NCBI GenBank assembly: GCA_003519485.1 | Contig: DOWQ01000224.1 | Span: forward strand, 1,195-6,678 | Length of the DNA stretch: 5,484 bases | Direction of reading: 5' to 3' | Origin: Streptomyces sp. | Lineage (GTDB): Bacteria; Actinomycetota; Actinomycetes; Streptomycetales; Streptomycetaceae | In this document: positions 1 through 4,789 of the stretch, one piece after another | Layout of the letters: each line of letters opens with the position of its first letter | Position numbering within the stretch: position 1 is the stretch's first letter | Made by a program: the position numbers and the translations under genes | The notes under the pieces: model-generated | What the model was told of the DNA's origin: nothing | Database searches by the model: none | Seen by the model: the letters and a program-made list of their open reading frames with translations, nothing else

Positions 1-20
1 GTTCGACGGAATCGGCTGCT

Positions 21-45
21 AGTACCGGATCAGGCGACGTTCGCC
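21..45. repeat. Left arm of 25-bp imperfect inverted repeat flanking the DinB-type gene
   Basis: Reverse-complementing this segment gives the segment at 618-642 with 23 of 25 bases identical. The inner 21 bp (25-45 against 618-638) match at 20 positions. The similarity stops abruptly on both sides. The two arms enclose the whole DinB-type gene and nothing else. Long matching arms around a single gene look like the terminal inverted repeats of a small element, but there is no transposase between them. The arm is preceded by CTAG (19-22), and the right arm leads into CTGG (641-644); these are possible but imperfect target-site copies. Confidence 0.7.
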
Positions 46-60
46 CTGCTGTGAAGCCCT

Positions 61-99
61 GCCTGCCGACGACTTCTGCCCGCAGGCAATAATCGAGCT
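61..99 (+). promoter_or_regulatory. Putative promoter with overlapping operator-like repeat for the DinB-type gene
   Basis: AATAAT at 88-93 resembles a -10 box and ends six bases before the GTG start at 100, so transcription could begin at or next to the start codon (a leaderless mRNA). No Shine-Dalgarno sequence is visible before the GTG, which fits. Immediately upstream, GCCTGC (61-66) and GCAGGC (82-87) form an inverted repeat with a 15-base spacer covering the expected -35 area, as a repressor operator would. There is no good -35 match. The assignment rests on spacing and short motifs only. Confidence 0.3.
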
Positions 100-612
100 G
101 TGAGCGCCATCGAACGCCCTGTGCCGCCCCTGAACGCCGACGAGCGCACCACGCTCGAGAGCTGGCTCGACTTCCATCGCGTCACGCTCGCCATGAAGTG
201 TGAGGGGCTGGACGATGGGCAGGCCGCCACGCCCTCCGTGCCGCCGTCCGGCTTCACTCTGACCGGCTTTGTCCAGCACATGGCGGAGGTGGAGCGGAAC
301 TGGTTCCGCCGAGTGTTCGCCGGAGAGCAAACGCCGCCCATCCACGACCCGCAGGCGGACCCGCGCGGCCCCGACGGCGGCTTCGAACTGGCCGAGGGCG
401 TCACCCTGCGCGAGGCCCTCGCCACCTGGCACACAGAGATCGCTCGCGCCCGCGAGAACTGCGCCAACCGTGCTCTGACCGATACTGGTCGCTTCATGGA
501 CCAAGACGTCAACCTCCGTTGGATCTACGTCCACATGATCGAGGAGTACGCCCGCCACAACGGCCACGCCGACCTGCTCCGCGAACGCATCGACGGCACC
601 ACCGGCGTATAG
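100..612 (+). CDS. DinB-superfamily protein, DUF664 type (possible mycothiol-dependent transferase)
   Basis: A 170-residue protein that I recognise as the actinobacterial DUF664 branch of the DinB superfamily, four-helix-bundle metalloproteins that include mycothiol-dependent enzymes (transferases and the maleylpyruvate isomerase). Family hallmarks are the segment FVQHMAEVERNWFRR (about residues 57-71), the central linker PRGPDGGFELAEGVT, and the C-terminal helix WIYVHMIEEYARHNGH (141-156) followed by ADLLRERIDG. Likely metal ligands are His60, Glu149 and His153, with His145 and His156 nearby; this assignment is by analogy with the His/Glu/His site of mycothiol-dependent maleylpyruvate isomerase. 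The length is normal for the family and the gene looks intact. No signal peptide or membrane segment is seen, so it should be cytosolic. The substrate is unknown; family members are usually assigned to thiol-dependent detoxification. GTG at 100 is the first start in frame and gives the usual N-terminus. The gene stands alone, converges on the transporter gene, and is enclosed by an inverted repeat. Confidence 0.88.
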   Translation: MSAIERPVPPLNADERTTLESWLDFHRVTLAMKCEGLDDGQAATPSVPPSGFTLTGFVQHMAEVERNWFRRVFAGEQTPPIHDPQADPRGPDGGFELAEGVTLREALATWHTEIARARENCANRALTDTGRFMDQDVNLRWIYVHMIEEYARHNGHADLLRERIDGTTGV

Positions 613-617
613 CACCC

Positions 618-642
618 GGCGAACGTTGCCTGATCCGGCACT
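618..642. repeat. Right arm of 25-bp imperfect inverted repeat
   Basis: This is the partner of the arm at 21-45, in opposite orientation, beginning five bases after the TAG stop of the DinB-type gene. The two differences from a perfect inverted repeat are at 627 (T in place of C) and 639 (C in place of T). The arms are about 570 bases apart. That is too far for a simple terminator hairpin, and more consistent with element ends or with two inverted copies of one short repeat. Confidence 0.7.
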
Positions 643-676
643 GGGGACTGCCGCCGCAGTCTTCCCTCCCGGCACG

Positions 677-713
677 GCCGGGTGGCCCGGCGGCGGCGCT
701 CCACTGGAGCGCC
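677..713. terminator. Tandem hairpins between convergent genes, probable bidirectional terminator
   Basis: Two perfect hairpins lie side by side. GCCGGG/CCCGGC has a 3-base loop (677-691), and GGCGCTCC/GGAGCGCC has a 3-base loop (695-713). They fall between the stop of the plus-strand DinB-type gene (612) and the stop of the minus-strand transporter gene (853), so they could serve both. There is no T-run, which is common for terminators in high-GC actinomycetes. Weaker alternatives nearby are 746-768 (CCGGCT/AGCCGG) and 818-844 (GCCGTC/GACGGC, 15-base loop, right after the transporter stop). Confidence 0.45.
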
Positions 714-852
714 AAGTCACCAGCCACGGCCGAAGTTCCACTTCACCGGCTCCTCGAGTGTCAGCCGGGAGACCTGCTGCGCTGGGAGGCCGAGGGCGCC
801 GCGGGCGGGTGACGTGGGCCGTCGGCGGCAGTGGCGGTGACGGCGGCCGGGG

Positions 853-2151
853 CTACACGGTGACCCGGCCGGAGTCCGCGTCGGGGCCGGGGCCCGCGCC
901 TTCCGTACCGGTGTGCGCATCCGGCGGCGTGCCGGCGGGCTCACCGTTCCGGTCGGCCGGTCGCAGGATGCCTGCCGAGAAGACCGCCGCCACGCAGAAC
1001 GCCACGGGCAGGAAGAACGTCAGGTTGAGCGGCACCAGATCCGTCATCGGCCCGATGACGGCGGGCCCCGCCAGCATGCCGAGATAGCCGAGCCCCGCCA
1101 CCCGCGAGACGTTCGCGCCGGCCGCCTCCTTGTCGACGTTGCCCGCCGCGGTGAAGAACTGCGGCACGCAGCCGGAGAGCCCGATGCCGAAGACCGTCCA
1201 GCCCACCATCGCGAGCGGGATCCAGCTCGACAGTGCCGCCGTCGTCAGTCCGGCCGCCGCGACCGCGGCCCCGTAGCGGACGACGAAGACGGGGCCGAAG
1301 CGGGCCACGATCCGGTCGGTGGTCAGCCGGCCGACCGTCATGGCCGTGGCGAACGCGCCGTACGCGAACGCGGCCGTGGCGGCGGGCGCGTCGAGCACGT
1401 CCTGGACGTGCAGCACGCTCCAGTCGTACGCGATGCCCTCGCTCAGCATGAGCATCAGCGAAAGCAGCGCGAGCGCCCAGACACGCGACGGCGTACGGCG
1501 CTTGGCGACGACGACGGCTCCGGCTCCGGCTCCGGGCGCAGCCTCGGTGCTCGCGTGCTTCTCGGGCGGCAGCAGGGCCGGTGCGGCCAGCAGGCAGGCG
1601 GCCACGCAGAAGGCGGCGGCGCAGGCCAGGGTGAGCGGCACGCTCCAGCCCCAGCTGATCGTTCGAGCGCCGACGGGTGCCGCGAACACGCCGCCGATCG
1701 AGAACACCGCGTGGAAGGCGGACATGACCGGCCGCCCGTAGTCCCGTTCGACCTGGACCGCGTGGGTGTTCATGCTGACGTCCAGGCAGCCGTTGCCGAA
1801 CCCCAGTACGACGAGAGCGGCGCCCAGCGGCCAGAGGCCCTCTGCCAGCCCGGGCAGCACCAAGGAGGCGCTGCACAACACACCGGCGATCGGTACGGTC
1901 CGGCGGCTGCCGAACCGGTCGCTGAGCGGGCCGGACACCTGGAGGCCGGCGAAGGCGCCGATTCCCATGCAGAGCAGCAGCCAGCCGAGCACGGCGTGGG
2001 AGATCCCGGCCCGGTCCTCGATGGACGGGATGTGCACGACCCACATGCCCATCGCGAAGCCGTTGAGCCCGAAGAAGCCGAAGGTGGACAGCCGCGCTGC
2101 GCGCAGACGCCGGTCCGGAGGCGCGGGCGGGGCCGTGCTGTCGGTAGTCAT
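853..2151 (-). CDS. Major facilitator superfamily transporter, MosC/YbjJ-like
   Basis: A 432-residue integral membrane protein with about 12 hydrophobic helices in two six-helix halves. The halves are joined by a charged, Ala/Gly-rich cytoplasmic loop at about residues 194-222. The loop 2-3 signature GPLSDRFGSRR (74-84) and its second-half counterpart GRLTTDRIVARFG (274-286) identify the superfamily. The segment GNGCLDVSMNTHAVQVE (119-135) followed by GRPVMSAFHAVFSIGG (139-154) is characteristic of the MosC/YbjJ branch, whose substrates are mostly undefined (MosC is tied to rhizopine use in rhizobia; YbjJ is an E. coli inner-membrane protein). Transport is expected to be driven by an ion gradient; export and uptake cannot be told apart here. 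After the last helix (about 374-396) a 35-residue hydrophilic Gly/Pro/Asp-rich tail faces the cytoplasm. ATG at 2151 places the first helix about 20 residues in, as expected. There is no clear ribosome-binding site. The gene appears monocistronic, with no regulator beside it, so context does not reveal the substrate. Confidence 0.93.
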   Translation of the reverse strand: MTTDSTAPPAPPDRRLRAARLSTFGFFGLNGFAMGMWVVHIPSIEDRAGISHAVLGWLLLCMGIGAFAGLQVSGPLSDRFGSRRTVPIAGVLCSASLVLPGLAEGLWPLGAALVVLGFGNGCLDVSMNTHAVQVERDYGRPVMSAFHAVFSIGGVFAAPVGARTISWGWSVPLTLACAAAFCVAACLLAAPALLPPEKHASTEAAPGAGAGAVVVAKRRTPSRVWALALLSLMLMLSEGIAYDWSVLHVQDVLDAPAATAAFAYGAFATAMTVGRLTTDRIVARFGPVFVVRYGAAVAAAGLTTAALSSWIPLAMVGWTVFGIGLSGCVPQFFTAAGNVDKEAAGANVSRVAGLGYLGMLAGPAVIGPMTDLVPLNLTFFLPVAFCVAAVFSAGILRPADRNGEPAGTPPDAHTGTEGAGPGPDADSGRVTV

Positions 2152-2200
2152 TGAAAGTCAGACTAAGGGCCGGTCCGCGCGTGGCCGAACCGGTTTTCGA
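2152..2200 (-). promoter_or_regulatory. Putative promoter of the transporter gene
   Basis: On the minus strand TAGTCT (2165 down to 2160) fits the actinomycete -10 pattern TAnnnT and ends eight bases before the ATG at 2151. The mRNA would then be leaderless or nearly so, consistent with the absence of a Shine-Dalgarno sequence. Upstream, the 8-bp palindrome AACCGGTT (2188-2195) lies where a -35 box or operator would fall. The -35 match (TTCGGC) is weak. Confidence 0.3.
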
Positions 2201-2341
2201 CGCCCGCCGACCGCGGGTCGTGGAGGCCGGCGGACTGCGGTGGTGCGGGCGCGAGGGCCGCGGGAAATCCCGGAGCCGCCATGCCCGTCGGGCCTCGGCC
2301 GTTCCGGCCGCCCGCCCGCCGGCCGCCCCGCCGACCGACCC

Positions 2342-2419
2342 GCCGAAGCCCCGTCCCGGTGCCCGGCTCCGGCCTCACCGGGAGGTGGAGCGGAGGGGAG
2401 ACGAGGACGGGGCTTCGGC
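2342..2419. repeat. Perfect 15-bp inverted repeat with 48-base loop
   Basis: The arm GCCGAAGCCCCGTCC (2342-2356) is exactly complementary to GGACGGGGCTTCGGC (2405-2419). The 48-base loop holds smaller pairings, such as CCCGG (2362-2366) with CCGGG (2378-2382). The distal arm shares bases 2416-2419 with the small hairpin at 2416-2430, so the two structures cannot both form. It may be a terminator, a structured non-coding RNA or a protein-binding site; nothing in the sequence decides between these. Confidence 0.6.
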
Positions 2420-2433
2420 TGATGCAGCCGATT

Positions 2434-2456
2434 CCGGTTGCTGGTTCGGCAACCGG
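2434..2456. terminator. 8-bp perfect hairpin, possible terminator
   Basis: CCGGTTGC (2434-2441) pairs exactly with GCAACCGG (2449-2456) across a 7-base loop. It lies about 130 bases beyond the stop of the minus-strand secreted-protein gene. It could be a second terminator for that gene or part of a structured transcript. No T-run follows on either strand. Confidence 0.3.
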
Positions 2457-2551
2457 TCCGAGCGGGAGGCTCGAACAGCTCGGTGCAACGGGTGATTCAC
2501 GCAGGAAGTGAGGGCAACGCGATACGGGCCGGCACCGGACGGCAGTGCGGC

Positions 2552-2574
2552 CCGCCGGCCGGCTCGGCCGGTGG
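2552..2574 (-). terminator. Probable terminator of the secreted-protein gene
   Basis: CCGCCGGCC (2552-2560) pairs with GGCCGGTGG (2566-2574) across a 5-base loop, with eight of nine pairs and one mismatch. It starts 12 bases after the TGA of the minus-strand gene that ends at 2586, the usual position for a terminator. As elsewhere in this window there is no U-tract. Confidence 0.45.
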
Positions 2575-2585
2575 AGCCGACTGCC

Positions 2586-3182
2586 TCACAGACCCAAGTG
2601 GCCGGTCACTCCGCCGACGACGCCACCGACACCGTCAACGACCGAGCCGACGAGGCCACCGCTCTCCTCCTCGGTGGCCGGCGGCTGCTCGTCCGGCTGC
2701 TCCGAGGCGGTCGGCGCTTCAGCGGTCGGTGCCTCCTCGGGCGAGGAGGTGGAGACACCGGAGTTCTTGCCGGGGTACCTCTGGACGTCCCGCGCCGACT
2801 CCTCCGCGGTGCTGGACCCGTTGGCCGACAGGCTCCGGGCGGCTGTGCCGTCGGTCGTGGCCGAATCCGTACCGGAGTGGCCGGTCCTGGCGTCCTCCGT
2901 ACGGTCCTCCACGAGCTTCGGCTCGGCCGAAGCGGCCGGGCTCAGGGAGCTGGACGCCGGAGTGGGAGTGCCCGTCTCCTCGGCGGAGGACGCCAGGCCG
3001 GTCCCGTCGTCCGTGAGACCTGGCTGAGAGCTGACCCCCGAACGGGCCAGCGACGACTCGTCGTTGACCGACACCGAATGAAGTGAGACAGCAATGGTGC
3101 CCGCCACGCCCAAGGCGGCTGCCGCCTTGAATGCCGTGGCCTGCATGTGCTGCCCGCGGGTCAATCTACTGTGTTTGCCCAT
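2586..3182 (-). CDS. Probable secreted low-complexity protein with Gly/Val-rich C-terminus, function unknown
   Basis: 198 residues starting MGKHSRLTRGQ, a beginning seen in many small exported Streptomyces proteins. A basic N-terminus is followed by a hydrophobic stretch (about residues 15-34, ATAFKAAAALGVAGTIAVSL), which should act as a Sec signal or membrane anchor; cleavage might fall near residues 36-40. Residues 41-174 are rich in Ser, Thr, Ala, Glu, Asp and Pro with no cysteine, a disordered wall-spanning or linker-like composition. Residues 175-198 switch to a Gly/Val-rich hydrophobic segment (for example GGVVGGVTG) of the kind ending other streptomycete surface proteins. ATG at 3182 is preferred over the longer frame reaching 3455 because the upstream 91 residues look random and would bury the signal sequence. 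On the minus strand GAGG lies 4 bases and GGAAAGG 11 bases before this ATG. I recognise no enzymatic domain. The protein may be a cell-surface or matrix component, but this is inference. Reality as a gene is supported by the signal sequence, strong compositional bias and a terminator-like hairpin after it. Confidence 0.75.
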   Translation of the reverse strand: MGKHSRLTRGQHMQATAFKAAAALGVAGTIAVSLHSVSVNDESSLARSGVSSQPGLTDDGTGLASSAEETGTPTPASSSLSPAASAEPKLVEDRTEDARTGHSGTDSATTDGTAARSLSANGSSTAEESARDVQRYPGKNSGVSTSSPEEAPTAEAPTASEQPDEQPPATEEESGGLVGSVVDGVGGVVGGVTGHLGL

Positions 3183-3202
3183 CTGGCCTCGCGCCTTTCC
3201 CG

Positions 3203-3212
3203 GTGACGTCAC
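3203..3212. promoter_or_regulatory. GTGACGTCAC palindrome in the leader of the secreted-protein gene
   Basis: A perfect 10-bp palindrome 21 bases upstream of the ATG at 3182. It sits between the presumed promoter and the ribosome-binding site, where a bound repressor could block transcription. It is short enough to occur by chance. Confidence 0.25.
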
Positions 3213-3353
3213 TGGCTGCGGCCCCTTAGTAAAGCTTGCTCGCAGACGGTAATGACCCGCCGATGCCGACTCGTTACGGAGTCCGGACATCCGGTTGCGG
3301 CAGTACCGCGGCGCGAGCGCGGGATCGCCTGGGCGGCCAGGCCGTTTACACCC

Positions 3354-3371
3354 CGAAAGTCCGGAATTTCG
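3354..3371. promoter_or_regulatory. 18-bp near-palindrome, candidate operator
   Basis: CGAAAGTCCGGAATTTCG matches its own reverse complement at 16 of 18 positions and has an AT-rich half-site either side of TCCGGA. It lies in an AT-richer patch about 170 bases upstream of the secreted-protein start and 350 bases upstream of the reductase start. This is a typical architecture for a dimeric regulator site. Confidence 0.3.
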
Positions 3372-3619
3372 CCCGATAACATCGGCATTTGCGGGAACCG
3401 GCACCACTTTGTGGACCCCGCAGCCCCGGACCGCCGGATGTGATCGGTCTCTCACCGGCTTTGGTGCCGGGAAACCATCGCGCCACGTCCAGTCTCAGCC
3501 ATTCCTCAGCCGATTCGGGGTGGCGGTGAACCGGTGAGCGGTGAGCCCTGCCGTACGCATGGAGGCGCTCGCCCCACCGGGGCTCGCGGGCCCTTCGGGC
3601 AGTCGGCGCGGTGCTGCGA

Positions 3620-3631
3620 TCCGCCGGCGGA
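3620..3631. promoter_or_regulatory. 12-bp perfect palindrome upstream of the aldo/keto reductase
   Basis: TCCGCCGGCGGA lies about 90 bases before the reductase GTG start, in the area expected for its promoter. It could be an operator. The all-GC core makes chance occurrence more likely in this genome. Confidence 0.2.
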
Positions 3632-3720
3632 GATCACCGGGGAATCCGTAAAGCCCTGGAAATCCGCGCGTCCGCTGGGAAGCTGCTGTTCACCATCAGC
3701 ACCACGGACGGAGACACAAC

Positions 3721-4569
3721 GTGAGCGACCGGCCCGCCACCTTCACGCTCGGCGGCGATCTGACCGTCAACCGCCTCGGCTTCGGAGCCATGCGGCTCAC
3801 CGGCGAGGGGAACTGGGGGCTGCCCGCCGACCCGGAGAACGCGCTCCGGGTCGCCCGCCGCGCGGTCGAGCTCGGCGTCGATTTCATCGACACCGCCGAC
3901 GCCTACGGGCCCGGCACCAATGAGAAGCAGCTCGCCGAGGCCCTCCAGCCGTACCAGGACGGCCTGGTCATCGCGACCAAGGCCGGCCAGAGCCGCCCCT
4001 CCCGGCACGAGTGGAAGCCGCTCGGCCGCCCCGAGTACCTGCGCCAGCAGTGCGAGCTCAGCCTGCGCCGGCTCGGGGTGGAGCGCATCGACCTCTACCA
4101 GCTCCACCGGATCGACCCGCAGGTGCCGGCCGCCGACCAGTTCGGCGTGCTCGCCCAGCTCCAGAAGGAGGGGAAGGTCCGCCACCTCGGCCTCTCGGAG
4201 GTCACCGTCGAGGAGATCGAGGAGGCACGGGGCCACTTCGACGTGGTCAGCGTGCAGAACCTGTTCAACCTGACCGACCGGTCGCACGAAGCCGTGCTCG
4301 AACACTGCACCCGGGAGAACATCGCCTTCATCCCGTGGCTGCCCATCGCGCGCGGTGAACACGCCGCCGCCGGCGGCCCGCTCGCCGGCGTCGCCCGCGA
4401 AGTCGGCGGCACGCCCGCCCAGGTGTCTCTCGCTTGGCTGCTGCGCCGGTCGCCCGTGGTGATCCCGATTCCGGGCACCTCCTCCGTGACGCACCTGGAG
4501 GAGAACATGGGCGCCGCACGGATCGAGCTCACCGACGAGCAGTTCGAGCGCCTGTCCCGGCCGGCCTGA
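3721..4569 (+). CDS. Aldo/keto reductase, YdbC/AKR13-like
   Basis: A complete 282-residue NAD(P)H-dependent oxidoreductase with a TIM-barrel fold that reduces aldehydes or ketones in the cytosol. The catalytic tetrad is present: Asp57 and Tyr62 in DTADAYGPGTNE (57-68), Lys87 in VIATKAG (83-89) and His129 in LYQLHRID (125-132). The cofactor end of the barrel appears as IPIPGTSSVTHLEENMGA (248-265), including the phosphate-binding GTSS. The opening LGGDLTVNRLGFGAMRLTGEGNWG (10-33) resembles the YdbC/PdxI branch (pyridoxal reductase in E. coli), but many paralogues in actinomycetes have unknown substrates, so I give no symbol. The length is at the short end for the superfamily but normal for this branch. 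GTG at 3721 is the right start: GGAG at 3710-3713 sits seven bases before it, the clearest ribosome-binding site in the window. The gene appears to be transcribed alone, from the divergent spacer, and to end at the hairpin at 4646-4669. Confidence 0.95.
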   Translation: MSDRPATFTLGGDLTVNRLGFGAMRLTGEGNWGLPADPENALRVARRAVELGVDFIDTADAYGPGTNEKQLAEALQPYQDGLVIATKAGQSRPSRHEWKPLGRPEYLRQQCELSLRRLGVERIDLYQLHRIDPQVPAADQFGVLAQLQKEGKVRHLGLSEVTVEEIEEARGHFDVVSVQNLFNLTDRSHEAVLEHCTRENIAFIPWLPIARGEHAAAGGPLAGVAREVGGTPAQVSLAWLLRRSPVVIPIPGTSSVTHLEENMGAARIELTDEQFERLSRPA

Positions 4570-4645
4570 CGGATTTCGGCGGCATCGAACGCCCGGGGGA
4601 TTCCGGGGTGCAGGTGCGGGGAGGGGCTCCGGCCGGTGCGGCGTT

Positions 4646-4669
4646 GCTGCCGTCGACCCGGACGGCAGC
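4646..4669 (+). terminator. Probable terminator of the aldo/keto reductase gene
   Basis: GCTGCCGTC (4646-4654) pairs perfectly with GACGGCAGC (4661-4669) across a 6-base loop, 76 bases after the TGA stop. It is among the strongest simple hairpins in the window and precedes the next gene by 120 bases, so it should separate the two transcripts. A weaker 5-bp stem (4592-4607) lies closer to the stop. No T-run follows. Confidence 0.5.
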
Positions 4670-4789
4670 GCCCGGCCCCGGCACCGCAAGCTCAAGTCTT
4701 GCTCTGAAGTGGCACCGGCCGGGATTCACCGGCAACTTCTCGGACAATACTCACAGTTGGGAAGTGGCAGAACGGACGGGGGGATCGCC

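Larger units (their letters stand above)
2152..2585. other. 434-base intergenic region with several stem-loops and no gene
   Basis: This region separates two minus-strand genes. Frames open across it encode only Arg/Pro/Gly-rich sequence typical of random high-GC DNA, and none has a recognisable domain. From high to low coordinate it holds a hairpin just after the stop of the secreted-protein gene (2552-2574), a perfect 8-bp hairpin (2434-2456), a 5-bp hairpin (2416-2430), a 15-bp perfect inverted repeat (2342-2356 with 2405-2419), a short palindrome (2261-2272), and then the transporter promoter area. The amount of structure is more than one terminator needs. Confidence 0.6.
3183..3720. other. 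538-base divergent intergenic region, regulatory, no convincing gene
   Basis: The region separates the minus-strand secreted-protein gene from the plus-strand aldo/keto reductase gene, so it must carry both promoters. Short open frames inside it give Arg/Pro-rich sequence without domains. AT-richer patches (3228-3256 and 3345-3395) may mark promoters, though I could not assign clear -35/-10 pairs. Palindromes and hairpins are at 3203-3212, 3281-3288, 3327-3342, 3354-3371, 3455-3470, 3571-3583 and 3620-3631. No riboswitch family could be recognised. Confidence 0.6.

Noticed and set aside
1..22. Possible 3' end of an upstream plus-strand gene (frame ending FDGIGC, stop TAG at 20-22)
   Set aside because: Only six codons are visible, so the frame cannot be told from chance.
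913..2154. Long open frame on the plus strand opposite the transporter gene
   Set aside because: It encodes Arg/Glu/His/Gly-rich sequence with no domain. It is the antisense shadow of a convincing 12-helix transporter, and high-GC genes routinely leave such frames open.
2411..2510. tRNA-like appearance of a stem with GGTTCG in its loop
   Set aside because: No cloverleaf can be drawn: the acceptor and anticodon stems are missing, and the GGTTCG lies in the loop of an 8-bp hairpin.
2151..2511. Two overlapping plus-strand open frames in the spacer upstream of the transporter
   Set aside because: Both give Pro/Arg-rich sequence with no recognisable domain or ribosome-binding site, and they run through hairpin structures.
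3256..3278. Minus-strand CGTAAC resembling the -35 box of BldN-type promoters
   Set aside because: The expected -10 (CGTTGA-like) is not found at 15-17 bases, so the match is only half a promoter.
3252..3443. Small plus-strand open frame of 63 codons in the divergent spacer
   Set aside because: No ribosome-binding site, no family resemblance, and it overlaps palindromes and the probable promoter of the divergent gene.
3183..3455. N-terminal extension of the secreted protein to the start at 3455
   Set aside because: The extra 91 residues look random and would place the signal sequence in mid-protein. ATG at 3182 with MGKHSR and a nearby ribosome-binding site is better.
3183..3460. c-di-AMP (ydaO-type) riboswitch before the secreted-protein gene
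   Set aside because: Considered because cell-wall protein genes in streptomycetes can carry it, but I could not find its conserved core in the minus-strand leader.
4709..4789. Upstream GTG start (4709) for the TIGR04222-like gene
   Set aside because: No ribosome-binding site precedes it, and the added residues do not look like the family's N-terminus. GTG at 4790 has a six-G run at proper spacing.
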